Positions 18,841 to 28,018 of a DNA stretch of 64,000 nt are shown here, in pieces. Origin of the DNA: Streptomyces poonensis (GTDB lineage: Bacteria; Actinomycetota; Actinomycetes; Streptomycetales; Streptomycetaceae); contig NZ_BMVW01000005.1 in assembly GCF_014650915.1 (NCBI RefSeq), forward strand, positions 124,001 through 188,000. Direction: 5' to 3'. Numbering within the stretch: position 1 is the stretch's first letter; every line of letters starts with the position of its first letter. The notes under the pieces are model-generated. The model worked only from the letters and a program-made list of their open reading frames with translations, was not told the DNA's origin and searched no databases. The translations under genes and the position numbers were made by a program.

Positions 18841-19752
18841 TCAGCCCTTGGTGCCGCCCGCGGTGAGGCCGGTCACCAGGTTCTTCTGCACAAGGTAGAA
18901 GAAGGCGGAGACTGGGATGGCGACCAGCACGGCGGTCGCGGCCATGTACTGCCGCTGCGCGTCGTGCTCGCTGACGAAGCTCTGCAGACCGACGGCGAAG
19001 GTGTACTTCGTGTCGGACAGCATGAACACCGTGGCGAAGGCGACCTCGCCGACCGCGGTGATGAAGCTGTAGAAGCCGGCGACGGCCAGACCCGGCCGGG
19101 CGAGCGGCAGGATCAGCCGCGCGAACGTGCCGAAGGGGCTCAGTCCGTCGACGCGCCCGGCCTCGTCGATCTCGAACGGGATGGTGTCGAAGTAGCCCTT
19201 GAGCAGCCAGGCGCAGTACGGCACCGCGGTCGTGCAGTAGACGAGGATGAGGCCGAGGTAGCTGTCGATGAGCCGCAGCTCCGACAGGATCTCGTACATC
19301 GGCACCATCAGCACGGCCACCGGGAACATCTGCGTGACCAGCAGCAGCCACATGAACTTGCGGTAGCCCGGGAAGCGCATGCGGGAGACCGCGTAGCCGG
19401 TGGTGGCGGCGACGAGGACGCCGATGACGGTGGTGCCGAGCGACACGATGAGCGTGCTCACCAGCCAGTCGGAGAAGTTCGTCTCGGTCAGCACGAACGT
19501 GTAGTTGTCGAACGTCATCTTGCCGAAGATGCGTTCGGGGTGCAGATAGTCGTCCTTGTCGGGGCCGAGCGACAGGAAGACCAGCCAGGCGATCGGGAAG
19601 AGCGCGGCGAAGCTCGCCACGATCAGGATCAGGTGCGAGACGAGGGAGCCGGCGCGGCTGCGCTGCCCGCGTCCGCGCACCTTGCGCGGCGGGGTGGCCG
19701 CCGCGGGGGCCTGGTCCACCGGCGCGGCGGTCGGGAGGGTCGTGGTGCTCAT
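18841..19752 (-). CDS. malG: Maltose/maltodextrin ABC transporter permease MalG
   Basis: 303-residue inner-membrane permease of the carbohydrate ABC importer (CUT1) family. Six membrane segments are apparent, and the EAA loop that docks the ATPase is visible (EIDEAGRVDGLSPFGTF). Start ATG at 19752, just after AGGAG, 13 bases downstream of the malF stop, so the two are cotranslated. No ATP-binding subunit is encoded here; streptomycete sugar importers of this type use the shared ATPase MsiK encoded elsewhere. Confidence 0.93.
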   Translation of the reverse strand: MSTTTLPTAAPVDQAPAAATPPRKVRGRGQRSRAGSLVSHLILIVASFAALFPIAWLVFLSLGPDKDDYLHPERIFGKMTFDNYTFVLTETNFSDWLVSTLIVSLGTTVIGVLVAATTGYAVSRMRFPGYRKFMWLLLVTQMFPVAVLMVPMYEILSELRLIDSYLGLILVYCTTAVPYCAWLLKGYFDTIPFEIDEAGRVDGLSPFGTFARLILPLARPGLAVAGFYSFITAVGEVAFATVFMLSDTKYTFAVGLQSFVSEHDAQRQYMAATAVLVAIPVSAFFYLVQKNLVTGLTAGGTKG

Positions 19753-19765
19753 GGGGACTCCTGCC

Positions 19766-20767
19766 TCAGATCGCGGACTGCTCATTGCGGTCCAGCCAGC
19801 GGCGGTAGACGGAGGTGAAGACGATCAGGATGGAGAGGAGGAGGATGCCGTAGGCGGCCGACTGCGCGTAGTCGCGCGGCTGCTGGCCGAAGCCCAGCTG
19901 GTAGGCCCAGGTGACGAGGATCTGCGCGTCGGGCGCGGTGTTGCCGAAGAGCAGGAAGATCACCGCGAACTGGTTGAACGTCCAGATCACACCGAGCAGC
20001 ACCACGGTGGAGCTGACGGTCCGCAGGCCCGGCAGGGTGACGTAGCGGAAGCGCTGCCAGGCGTTCGCGCCGTCCATCTCGGCGGCCTCGTACAGCGTGG
20101 AGTCGATGGACTGGAGCCCGCCGAGCAGCGAGACCATCATGAACGGCACACCGCACCAGGTGTTCACCATGACCGCCGCGAACCGCTGCCAGAAGGTGTC
20201 CTCCAGCCACATCGGCGACGGCAGGCCGATCGAGTCCAGGAAGTTGTTGATGACGCCGGAGTCGGCGAGCATGAAGCGCCAGCCGAAGACGGTGACGAAG
20301 GTGGGCACGGCCCACGGCAGCACCAGGATCAGCCGGTACAGGGTGCGGCCGCGCAGCTTCTGGTTGAGCAGCAGCGCGAGGCCGAGGCCGATGACGTAGT
20401 GCAGGGTGACGCAGAGCACCGTCCAGACGATCGTCCAGATGAAGTGCGACCAGAAGCGGTCGTAGCTGGTCGGGCCCCACAGGATGTCGGCGTAGTTGTC
20501 GAGGCCGACCCACTCGTAGGTGGCCTCGATCTCGTTCACGCCGATGGTGCGGGCCGAGTTGAGGCTGTTGGCGTTGGTGAACGTCAGGTAGAGGCCCCGG
20601 GCCAGCGGATACAGGACGAGGCCGCCGATCACGACGACCACCGGGGCGATCATCGCGTACGCGTACCAGTACTTCTGGTAGCTCTGCTTGAGGCGCTGGA
20701 AGCGACCGCGGCGCGGGCCCGGCTCACCTCTCCGCTTGCCGGTCGCTCGGTCGATGGCGACTGTCAT
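19766..20767 (-). CDS. malF: Maltose/maltodextrin ABC transporter permease MalF
   Basis: 333-residue permease partner of MalG. Hydrophobic segments begin at about residue 38 (YAMIAPVVVVIGGLVLYPL), and the EAA motif is visible as LYEAAEMDGANAWQRFRYVTLP. The short N-terminal extension is cytoplasmic. It lacks the large periplasmic loop of enterobacterial MalF, as usual in Gram-positives. It lies 154 bases after malE, a gap with no obvious strong terminator. Confidence 0.93.
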   Translation of the reverse strand: MTVAIDRATGKRRGEPGPRRGRFQRLKQSYQKYWYAYAMIAPVVVVIGGLVLYPLARGLYLTFTNANSLNSARTIGVNEIEATYEWVGLDNYADILWGPTSYDRFWSHFIWTIVWTVLCVTLHYVIGLGLALLLNQKLRGRTLYRLILVLPWAVPTFVTVFGWRFMLADSGVINNFLDSIGLPSPMWLEDTFWQRFAAVMVNTWCGVPFMMVSLLGGLQSIDSTLYEAAEMDGANAWQRFRYVTLPGLRTVSSTVVLLGVIWTFNQFAVIFLLFGNTAPDAQILVTWAYQLGFGQQPRDYAQSAAYGILLLSILIVFTSVYRRWLDRNEQSAI

Positions 20768-20921
20768 GGTTCGACACCTTCTGCATGTTCAGGGGTACGG
20801 CCCGGGGCGGCCGTGGGGAGCCCGGGTGCGCAACGGGGCGACGTGGTGTGTGCGGCACCCGGGCCGGAGGCCGCCGCATCGCTCCGCCCGGAGCCCGGGA
20901 GGGGGTGCGGCGGCCGCGTGA

Positions 20922-22190
20922 TCACTTGCTGAAGTCCGGCACCAGCTTGGTGATCGCGGTCTCCACGTTGGCCAGGCCCTTGTCGAGGGACTCCTTGCCG
21001 CTGGCGATCTTCGGCAGCTCGTCGTCGAGCGGCGTCCAGAAGGAGCTGTACTCCGGCAGCGCCGGGCGCGGCTGGGCGGCGGAGAGCACCGTCTGGTAGC
21101 CGGCGATGCCCGGGTCGGCCTTCACCCGGTCGGTGTAGGCGTCATCACGGGTGGGCAGCGTGGAGTTCTTCAGGGCGATGGTCTCCTGGGACTTCGCCGA
21201 GGTCATGAAGTTCACCAGCTTCAGCGCCGCCTCCTGGTGCGCCTTGTCCGAGCCCGCGTACACGGAGAGGTTGTGGCCGCCGGTCGGGGCGCCCGCCTTC
21301 CCCGCGGAGCCGGCCGGGACGGTGGCGATGCCCAGGTTCTCCTTGTTCTTGAAGGCCGAGCCCTTGTAGAAGTTCGTGATCTCCCACGGGCCCTGGATGA
21401 TCGAGGCGACCTTGCCGTTGTTGAACGCGTCCTGCTGGTGGGCGTAGGCGTCGGCGGTGGTGTCGGCCTTGTGCAGGCCCTTGCCGTCGAACAGGTCCAG
21501 CCAGGTCTGGTACGCCTTCTTGGCCTCGGCCGAGGCGACAGTGATCTTCTTGCCCTCGGCGTCGACCGTGTCGGTGCCCTCGCCGTAGAGGAACGGCTGC
21601 CCGTAGTAGCCCGCGGTGGAGCCCCAGTAGCCGTCGACGCCGGTCTTGTCCTTGATGGTGGCGGCGGCCTTCTTCAGGTCCTCCCACGTCTTGGGGACCT
21701 CGACGCCGGCCTTCTCGAACAGTTCCTTGTTGTAGACGAAGGCGAGGGTGTCGGTGACCAGCGGCACGCCGTACGTCTTGCCCTCGTACTTGGCCTGCTC
21801 GAGCAGGTTGGACTTGAACTTGTCCTGCTCGGCGAGGGCCTCCGTGCCGTCCAGCGGCAGGAAGTAGCCCTTCTTCGCGAAGGCGGGGGTCCAGCCGACC
21901 TCGGCGCGCAGCACGTCCGGGGCGCCCGAGGCGCCGGCGGCGGTGTCGAACTTGTTCTGCGCCTGGTCGAACGGGACGTTGACGAACTTGACCTTGATGT
22001 CCTTGTTCGCGGCCTCGAACTCCTTCACCAAGGCCTTGTACGTCGGCGCCTCATTGGTGGCGTTGGAAGTGTCCCAATAGGTGATGGTGACCGGACCGTC
22101 GGCACTGTCGCCGCTGTCGCTTCCGCCGCAGGCCGTCGCCGCGAGGGCGAAGGACGCCACCAGCGCGGTGGCCGCTATGCCACGCCGCAT
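20922..22190 (-). CDS. malE: Maltose/maltodextrin-binding lipoprotein MalE
   Basis: 422-residue extracellular solute-binding protein (family 1), anchored as a lipoprotein: signal peptide MRRGIAATALVASFALAATAC with the Cys at the lipobox, then Gly/Ser/Asp. The body shows features of sugar-binding proteins such as VTITYWDTSNA at the start of the mature domain and VASIIQGPWEI. The ATG at 22190 has a perfect AAGGAG site; the longer upstream frame is non-coding leader. First gene of the malEFG operon and divergent from malR. Confidence 0.94.
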   Translation of the reverse strand: MRRGIAATALVASFALAATACGGSDSGDSADGPVTITYWDTSNATNEAPTYKALVKEFEAANKDIKVKFVNVPFDQAQNKFDTAAGASGAPDVLRAEVGWTPAFAKKGYFLPLDGTEALAEQDKFKSNLLEQAKYEGKTYGVPLVTDTLAFVYNKELFEKAGVEVPKTWEDLKKAAATIKDKTGVDGYWGSTAGYYGQPFLYGEGTDTVDAEGKKITVASAEAKKAYQTWLDLFDGKGLHKADTTADAYAHQQDAFNNGKVASIIQGPWEITNFYKGSAFKNKENLGIATVPAGSAGKAGAPTGGHNLSVYAGSDKAHQEAALKLVNFMTSAKSQETIALKNSTLPTRDDAYTDRVKADPGIAGYQTVLSAAQPRPALPEYSSFWTPLDDELPKIASGKESLDKGLANVETAITKLVPDFSK

Positions 22191-22269
22191 GAGATCTCCT
22201 TGAGGGTGAAAGCCCGTGTGATGCGGGGACCGGCCTGAATCCGCTCCCTGCCGTCTTGCCGACTGCGCC

Positions 22270-22312
22270 GATGGGGGTGCCCCCGTTCGAGCGGAGCCGA
22301 GAGTGGGGGAGG
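22270..22312. repeat. Dispersed GC-rich intergenic repeat, copy 2
   Basis: Second copy of the 18626-18670 element: a G-run, GCCCCC, GTTCGAGCGGAGCCGAGAG and a terminal G-run. It lies 80-120 bases upstream of the malE start, so it probably falls in the malE leader or promoter. Its hairpin potential in the transcript is notable. Confidence 0.75.
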
Positions 22313-22340
22313 CCAGCGGGCGACGTGAACGTAACAGCGA

Positions 22341-22500
22341 TGCAACCGTTGCGAAAGACCTTGCAGAAAAAAAGTGCAAGAAACGGCGACGGTTACCCTT
22401 CCGTGACCCCGTCGCAACCGCTCGAAAACCCCTACTTGCAGCCGCTCAGCACGGCCAGGGACACTTGTGCAAGACTCTGCAAGCTCTTGCCAAGGCTTTC
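22341..22500. promoter_or_regulatory. malE-malR divergent promoter with MalR-type operator motifs
   Basis: The intergenic region is 430 bases. It carries GCAAC-C-GTTGC (22342-22352), CTTGCA (22360-22365) opposed by TGCAAG (22375-22380) with a nine-base spacer, CTTGCAG (22435-22441), CTTGTGCAAG (22464-22473), CTGCAAG (22477-22483) and CTTGCCAAG (22486-22494). CTTGCAG-like sites are known targets of MalR-type repressors at streptomycete mal and amylase promoters. The number and spread suggest that both malE and malR are controlled. Exact binding sites are inferred, not shown. Confidence 0.65.
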
Positions 22501-22620
22501 CTGTGCGGGAATCATCACCCTGTCAGCGCCTTGCGGAAGGCGCCCCTTTCGTACGGGACCCACCCCGTCGCCGTACGGGAAGCAGGGACCTGACACCGAT
22601 CAGAGACACGAGGGACCGCG

Positions 22621-23748
22621 ATGACGCAGCAGCCCGCGACGGGCCGCACCCCCGCGCCCACCCGGCGACGGGCCGGTGGGCAAGCGGGCACCCGCCCGGT
22701 ACAGTCCGGTGCCGTGACCACACGGCTTGCCGACATCGCGGCCCAGGCGGGGGTCAGCGAAGCGACGGTCAGCCGGGTGCTCAACGGCAAACCGGGCGTC
22801 GCCGCGACCACCCGCCAGTCCGTGCTGGCCGCCCTCGACGTCCTCGGCTACGAGCGGCCCGTACGGCTGCGGCAGCGCAGCGAGGGCCTCGTCGGCCTGA
22901 TCACCCCCGAGCTGGAGAACCCCATCTTCCCGGCCCTGGCCCAGGTGATCGGCCAGGCGCTGACCCGGCAGGGCTACACCCCGGTCCTCGCCACCCAGAC
23001 CCCGGGCGGCTCCACCGAGGACGAACTGACGGAGATGCTCGTGGACCGCGGGGTCGCCGGCATCATCTACGTCTCCGGACTGCACGCGGACACCACCGCC
23101 GACATGCAGCGCTACGAGCAACTGCGCGCCCAGGGCGTGCCCTTCGTCCTCGTGGACGGCTTCTCGCCGAAGGTCCAGGCCCCCTTCATCTCCCCGGACG
23201 ACCGCGCCGCGATGAGCCTGGCGGTCACCCACCTGGTCTCCCTCGGCCACACCCGGATAGGCCTCGCCCTCGGCCCGAAGCGCTTCGTGCCCGTCCAGCG
23301 CAAGATCGACGGCTTCGTCCGCACCATGCAGGAGCAGCTGGGCCTGGCCCCCGAGACCATCGAGACCGAGCTGGTCCAGCACTCCCTCTACACGCTGGAG
23401 GGCGGCCAGGCCGCCGCCGCCGCGCTGATGGACCGGGACTGCACCGCGGTGGTCTGCGCGAGCGACATGATGGCGCTGGGCGCGATCCGCGCGGCGCGGC
23501 AGCGGGGCCTCGACGTCCCGAAGGACATCTCCGTGGTGGGCTTCGACGACTCCCCGCTGATCGCCTTCACCGACCCGCCCCTCACCACGGTCCGCAAGCC
23601 GGTCCCGGCCATGGGCCAGGCGGCGGTGCGCACCCTGCTGGAGGAGATCGGCGGCACCCCGGCGCCGCACAGCGAGTTCGTGTTCATGCCCGAGCTGGTG
23701 GTGCGCGGTTCCACCGCCTCCGCGCCCGGCGACCGGAATCGTCCCTGA
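22621..23748 (+). CDS. malR: LacI-family maltose repressor MalR
   Basis: LacI/GalR regulator that represses the mal and amylase genes and is released by maltodextrin. The helix-turn-helix is TTRLADIAAQAGVSEATVSRVLNGKPGV, followed by the hinge and a periplasmic-binding-like effector domain (GLITPELENPIF ... SVVGFDDSPLIAF). Two starts are possible: ATG at 22621, preceded by GAGGGA (375 residues), and GTG at 22714, which places the HTH at the very N-terminus (344 residues, as usual in LacI proteins). The first is given for its ribosome site, but the 31-residue extension is low-complexity and the GTG may be the real start. The stop lies in the first unit of an 18-bp tandem repeat. Confidence 0.92.
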   Translation: MTQQPATGRTPAPTRRRAGGQAGTRPVQSGAVTTRLADIAAQAGVSEATVSRVLNGKPGVAATTRQSVLAALDVLGYERPVRLRQRSEGLVGLITPELENPIFPALAQVIGQALTRQGYTPVLATQTPGGSTEDELTEMLVDRGVAGIIYVSGLHADTTADMQRYEQLRAQGVPFVLVDGFSPKVQAPFISPDDRAAMSLAVTHLVSLGHTRIGLALGPKRFVPVQRKIDGFVRTMQEQLGLAPETIETELVQHSLYTLEGGQAAAAALMDRDCTAVVCASDMMALGAIRAARQRGLDVPKDISVVGFDDSPLIAFTDPPLTTVRKPVPAMGQAAVRTLLEEIGGTPAPHSEFVFMPELVVRGSTASAPGDRNRP

Positions 23749-23845
23749 GGACGGGATCGTCCCTGAGGACGGGATCGTCCCTGAGGACGGGATCGTCCCT
23801 GAGGACGGGATCGTCCCTGAGGACGGGATCGTCCCCGAGGAGGAG
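23738..23845. repeat. 18-bp tandem repeat over the malR stop codon
   Basis: Five identical 18-base units (ATCGTCCCTGAGGACGGG) occupy 23738-23827, and a sixth degenerate unit runs to about 23845. Each unit contains the mini-hairpin CGTCC-CTGA-GGACG. The first unit supplies the malR stop codon (TGA, 23746-23748). The array could act as a transcript end or stability element; slippage would change unit number without affecting MalR. Confidence 0.9.
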
Positions 23846-23971
23846 AGTCCCGGTCCTGGAGGGGTACGTGGGCATGAGGCCGCACCGCCCGCCCACTAAG
23901 GAGACCGCCTGTCCGGGACCCGACCAGGGGATGATCCGTGAGCGAAGTCTTATCTGGCAGACTCTGTGCCC

Positions 23972-24853
23972 ATGAGTGAGACGACCGTGACGACATTGGA
24001 AGGCAGGGATCGGACCGCTCCCCGGCCCGTCACGGACGTCACCGGGCGAGGGGTCCTGGCCCGGCTGCGCACCCCCCGCCGCCCGCGCTTCTGGTTCGAG
24101 ATCCTGCTGATCGCCGTGAGTTACTGGACGTACTCGCTGATCCGCAACGCGGTCCCGGAGCAGAAGGCCCAGGCGCTCGCCAACGCCGACTGGATCTGGA
24201 AGGTGGAGCACCACCTCGGGATCGCCGTCGAGAACACGGTCAACCACACCGTGAACTCGGTGAAGTGGCTGATCGTCGGCATGAACTACTACTACGCGAC
24301 CCTGCACTTCGTGGTGACGCTGGGCGTCCTGGTCTGGCTCTACCGCAGCCATCCCGGCCGCTACGCCGCCACCCGCCTGGTGCTCTTCGCGACGACGGCG
24401 GTGGCCCTGGTCGGCTACTACTTCTACCCGCTCGCCCCGCCGCGCCTGATGACGGGCGGCGACTTCATCGACACCGTCCTGGTCCACGAGACCTGGGGCT
24501 CCATGGCCTCCGGCGACCTGAAGAACATGTCGAACCAGTACGCCGCGATGCCCTCCATGCACATCGGCTGGTCCCTGTGGTGCGGGCTGACCATCTTCGC
24601 GCTGGCCTCGGTGCCGTGGGTGCGGATCCTGGGCCTGCTCTACCCGGCGGGGACCCTGGTGGTGATCGTCGCCACCGCCAACCACTTCTGGCTCGACGCG
24701 GTGGGCGGCGCGCTCTGCCTGGCCTTCGGCTACGCGGTGGTCCGCGTCTGGTACGGCGCGCTGCCGCAGGGGCTGCCGCGGCAGGTGACCGCCGGGCCCG
24801 TGCTCACATCCCGTAGAACAGCGCCTCCACGACACCCCGAGCGCGCCGCGTGA
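23972..24853 (+). CDS. PAP2-superfamily membrane phosphatase-like protein
   Basis: 293-residue integral membrane protein of the PAP2-like/inositolphosphotransferase group. After a cytoplasmic N-terminus, several hydrophobic helices follow (from FEILLIAVSYW on). Conserved catalytic-type motifs are MPSMHIGWSLW and ANHFWLDAVGG, with the phosphatase His residues. It would act on a lipid phosphate or phosphoalcohol at the membrane; the substrate is unknown. The ATG at 23972 is preferred to a GTG six bases upstream. Its 3' end overlaps the convergent glnE gene by 50 bases. Confidence 0.88.
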   Translation: MSETTVTTLEGRDRTAPRPVTDVTGRGVLARLRTPRRPRFWFEILLIAVSYWTYSLIRNAVPEQKAQALANADWIWKVEHHLGIAVENTVNHTVNSVKWLIVGMNYYYATLHFVVTLGVLVWLYRSHPGRYAATRLVLFATTAVALVGYYFYPLAPPRLMTGGDFIDTVLVHETWGSMASGDLKNMSNQYAAMPSMHIGWSLWCGLTIFALASVPWVRILGLLYPAGTLVVIVATANHFWLDAVGGALCLAFGYAVVRVWYGALPQGLPRQVTAGPVLTSRRTAPPRHPERAA

Positions 24854-27806
24854 CCCTGCGGTAGTCGTCCAGCATGTCGCCCACGTGCCCGGGGCCGTAC
24901 CCGAGGTAGCGGCCCACGGCGCCCAGCTCGCGCGCGTCCGAGGGGAACGTGTCGCCGGCCCGCCCGCGCACCAGCATCACGGCGTTGCGCACCCGGGTGG
25001 CGAGCACCCAGGCCTCGTCGAGCGTGGCGGCGTCCTCCTCGGAGACCAGGCCGGCGGCGCGTGCCGCGGCCAGCGCGGCCCGGGTCCGCGTGGTGCGCAG
25101 CCCCGGCTCCTCGGCCCCGTGGCGCAGCTGGAGCAGCTGGACCGTCCACTCGACGTCGGACAGCCCGCCCCGCCCCAGCTTGGCGTGGAGCGTCGGGTCG
25201 GCGCCGCGCGGCAGCCGCTCGGACTCCATCCGCGCCTTCAGCCGCCGGATGTCCCGTACGGCGTCGTCCCCGAGCCCGCGCCGCGGATAGCGCAGCGGAT
25301 CGACCAGCTCGGCGAACCGCCGCCCCAGGTCCTCGTCGCCCGCGACGAACTCGGCCCGCAGCAGCGCCTGCGACTCCCACACCAGCGACCAGCGCCGGTA
25401 GTAGGCCTCGTACGACTTCAGGGTCCGTACCAGCGGCCCGGACTTGCCCTCGGGCCGCAGGTCCGCGTCGATCAGCAGCGGCGGGTCGGTGCTCGGGATC
25501 TGGAGCAGCCGCCGCATCTCCGCGACGACCGTGTTCGCGGCCCGCGCGGCCTCCTGCTCGTCGGCGCCCTCCCACGGCTCGTGCACGAACAGCACATCGG
25601 CGTCGGAGCCGTAGCCCAGCTCGTGCCCGCCGAACCGTCCCATGCCGATCACGGCGAAGCGGGTGGGCAGCGTGTCCCCGTAGTGCTCCCGCACCACGGC
25701 CCGCAGCGTCCCGGCGAGCGTCGCCGCCGTCAGGTCCGACACCGCGTCGCCGACCATGTCCACCAGCCGGCCGTGGTCGACGTCGCCCGGCGACCCGTCG
25801 GTGCCGTACGAGCCCACGATGTCCGCGGCGGCCGTACGGAACAGCTCGCGCCGCCGCACCCCGCGCGCGGCCGTGACCGCCTGCCGGGCCCCGTCGGCGC
25901 GCCCGACCGCGGCGAGTATCTCCTGCTCGAGCTGCGCACGCCCACGCGGCTCGAGGTGGCCGCGGCCACCGTCCCCGTCGCCCAGCAGCGCGACGGCCTC
26001 GGGAGCCCGCATCAGCAGGTCGGGGGCCAGTCGGCCGGCGGACAGCACGCGCGCGAGGTTCTCGGCGGCGGCCCCCTCGTCCCGGAGCAGCCGCAGGTAC
26101 CAGGGTGTCCTGCCCAGGGCGTCGGACACCTTCCGGAAGTTCAGCAGCCCCGCGTCCGGGTCCGCCGAGTCGGCGAACCACCCCAGCATCACCGGCAGCA
26201 GCGTCCGCTGGATCGCCGCCTTGCGCGACACGCCCGACGCCAGCGCCTCCAGGTGCCGCAGGGCCGCCGCCGGGTCCGCGTACCCGAGGGCGACGAGCCG
26301 CTCCCGGGCGGCACCGGCGCTCAGCCGGGCCTCGCCGGGCGCGAGCTGGGCGACGGCGTCGAGCAACGGCCGGTAGAACAGCTTCTCGTGCAGCCGCCGC
26401 ACGGCGGCCGCGTGCCGCTTCCACTCACGCAGCAGCCCGTCGACGGGTTCCGTGCGCAGCCCCAGCGACCGCCCGAGACGCCGCAGATCGGCCTCGTTGT
26501 CGGGCATGAGGTGGGTACGCCGCAGCCGGTGCAGCTGGATCCGGTGCTCCATGGTCCTGAGGAACCGGTACGCCTGGTCGAGCTGCTCGGCGTCGGCCCG
26601 CCCCACGTACCCGCCGTCGGCGAGCGCCCGCAGCGCGTCGAGGGTGGTGCCGCTGCGCAGGGAGGTGTCGGCCCGCCCGTGCACGAGCTGAAGCAGCTGC
26701 ACGGCGAACTCGACATCGCGCAGGCCCCCGGGCCCGAGCTTCAGCTCCCGCTCGACCTCACCGGCGGGGATGTTCTCGACGACCCTGCGCCGCATCTTCT
26801 GCACGTCGGCGACGAAGTTCTCGCGCTCGGCGGCCTGCCACACCAGAGGGGCGAGGGTCTCGACGTACTCCGCGCCGAGCTGCGCGTCCCCGGCGACGGG
26901 CCGGGCCTTGAGCAGCGCCTGGAACTCCCAGGTCTTGGCCCACCGCTGGTAGTAGGCGAGGTGGGAGGCGAGCGTCCGCACGAGCGGCCCGTTGCGCCCC
27001 TCGGGCCGCAGGTTCGCATCGACGGGCCAGATGCTGCCCTCGACGGTCGACTGTGAGCAGATCCGCATCATGTGGGAGGCGAGCCGGGTGGCGGCCTTGA
27101 TGGCTTTCTGCTCATCAGCACCCTCCGCGGGCTCACCCACGAAGATCACATCGACATCGGACACGTAGTTGAGCTCGTGTCCCCCGCACTTGCCCATCGC
27201 GATGACGGCGAGCCGGCACACCGCGGCGTCGTCCGGCGCGGCGCTCCGGGCGATGGCAAGCGCGGCGCGCAGGGTGGCGGTGGCGAGGTCGGCGAGCTCG
27301 GCGGCGGTCTGCGCGACGTCTATGGTCCCGCACACGTCCCGCGCGGCGATGGACAGCAGACACCGCCGATAGGCGACCCGCAGGGACACCGGATCCCCGG
27401 CCTCGGCGAGCCCCCGCTCGAACTCCTCCACCCCCGGGTGCAGATCCCGCGGCTCGTACGTGACGAGCGCCTGCCAGTCGTGCGGATGCCGGGCGAGATG
27501 GTCCCCAAGCGCCTCGGACGCGCCGAGCACCCCGAGCAGTCGGTCCCGCAGCGGCTTGGCCGCGATCAGCGTGTCCAGCAGCTGCCGCCGCGCCGTGGGC
27601 TCGGGCTGCGCCTCCAGCAGCCGTACGAGGCCGAGCAGCGCGAGATCGGGATCGGCGGTGGCACCGAGCGCCTCGAGCAGCACGGGATCGTTCCGTATAC
27701 CGGCCAGCTCCGTGCTCTCCAGCAGCCGCTCGGCGGCCGACGGATCGGTGAAGCCGTGCCGCAGCAGCCGAGTGAAGGTACTGCTCCTGCGCCCCGGCGC
27801 CGTCAT
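24804..27806 (-). CDS. glnE: Glutamine synthetase adenylyltransferase/deadenylase
   Basis: 1000-residue bifunctional enzyme that adds and removes AMP on glutamine synthetase in response to nitrogen status. It has the expected two similar nucleotidyltransferase halves: an N-terminal AR domain (CGGHELNYVSDVDVIFV with its Asp pair, near 210-225) and a C-terminal AT domain (FGGHELGYGSDADVLFVH, near 725-740). Family length is normal. The ATG at 27806 is preceded by a perfect AAGGAGG. Its last 50 bases overlap the convergent PAP2 gene. The 5' end holds a 25-base segment (27769-27793) repeated with two mismatches at 37438-37462. Confidence 0.95.
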   Translation of the reverse strand: MTAPGRRSSTFTRLLRHGFTDPSAAERLLESTELAGIRNDPVLLEALGATADPDLALLGLVRLLEAQPEPTARRQLLDTLIAAKPLRDRLLGVLGASEALGDHLARHPHDWQALVTYEPRDLHPGVEEFERGLAEAGDPVSLRVAYRRCLLSIAARDVCGTIDVAQTAAELADLATATLRAALAIARSAAPDDAAVCRLAVIAMGKCGGHELNYVSDVDVIFVGEPAEGADEQKAIKAATRLASHMMRICSQSTVEGSIWPVDANLRPEGRNGPLVRTLASHLAYYQRWAKTWEFQALLKARPVAGDAQLGAEYVETLAPLVWQAAERENFVADVQKMRRRVVENIPAGEVERELKLGPGGLRDVEFAVQLLQLVHGRADTSLRSGTTLDALRALADGGYVGRADAEQLDQAYRFLRTMEHRIQLHRLRRTHLMPDNEADLRRLGRSLGLRTEPVDGLLREWKRHAAAVRRLHEKLFYRPLLDAVAQLAPGEARLSAGAARERLVALGYADPAAALRHLEALASGVSRKAAIQRTLLPVMLGWFADSADPDAGLLNFRKVSDALGRTPWYLRLLRDEGAAAENLARVLSAGRLAPDLLMRAPEAVALLGDGDGGRGHLEPRGRAQLEQEILAAVGRADGARQAVTAARGVRRRELFRTAAADIVGSYGTDGSPGDVDHGRLVDMVGDAVSDLTAATLAGTLRAVVREHYGDTLPTRFAVIGMGRFGGHELGYGSDADVLFVHEPWEGADEQEAARAANTVVAEMRRLLQIPSTDPPLLIDADLRPEGKSGPLVRTLKSYEAYYRRWSLVWESQALLRAEFVAGDEDLGRRFAELVDPLRYPRRGLGDDAVRDIRRLKARMESERLPRGADPTLHAKLGRGGLSDVEWTVQLLQLRHGAEEPGLRTTRTRAALAAARAAGLVSEEDAATLDEAWVLATRVRNAVMLVRGRAGDTFPSDARELGAVGRYLGYGPGHVGDMLDDYRRVTRRARGVVEALFYGM

Positions 27807-28018
27807 GGTCGGCCTCCTTGTCGGATCCGATCCGTGCGGTTCGTCGCTCCGTCGCTCCACACGTCCGGCTCACTGTCGGATCATGGTCGTACGGGCACGA
27901 GCCTAACTCCGGAGCCCGGAAGGAGCGGCGGGCATACCGGTGTCGCCGGCACGCTCGCCGACACGACCGGTCCGTCTGCCCCCGCTGTGCTGTTCGGCGC
28001 CACCCTGCCGGGGGAGGC

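Noticed and set aside
23738..23845. CRISPR array
   Set aside because: The repeats are contiguous 18-base units with no spacers.
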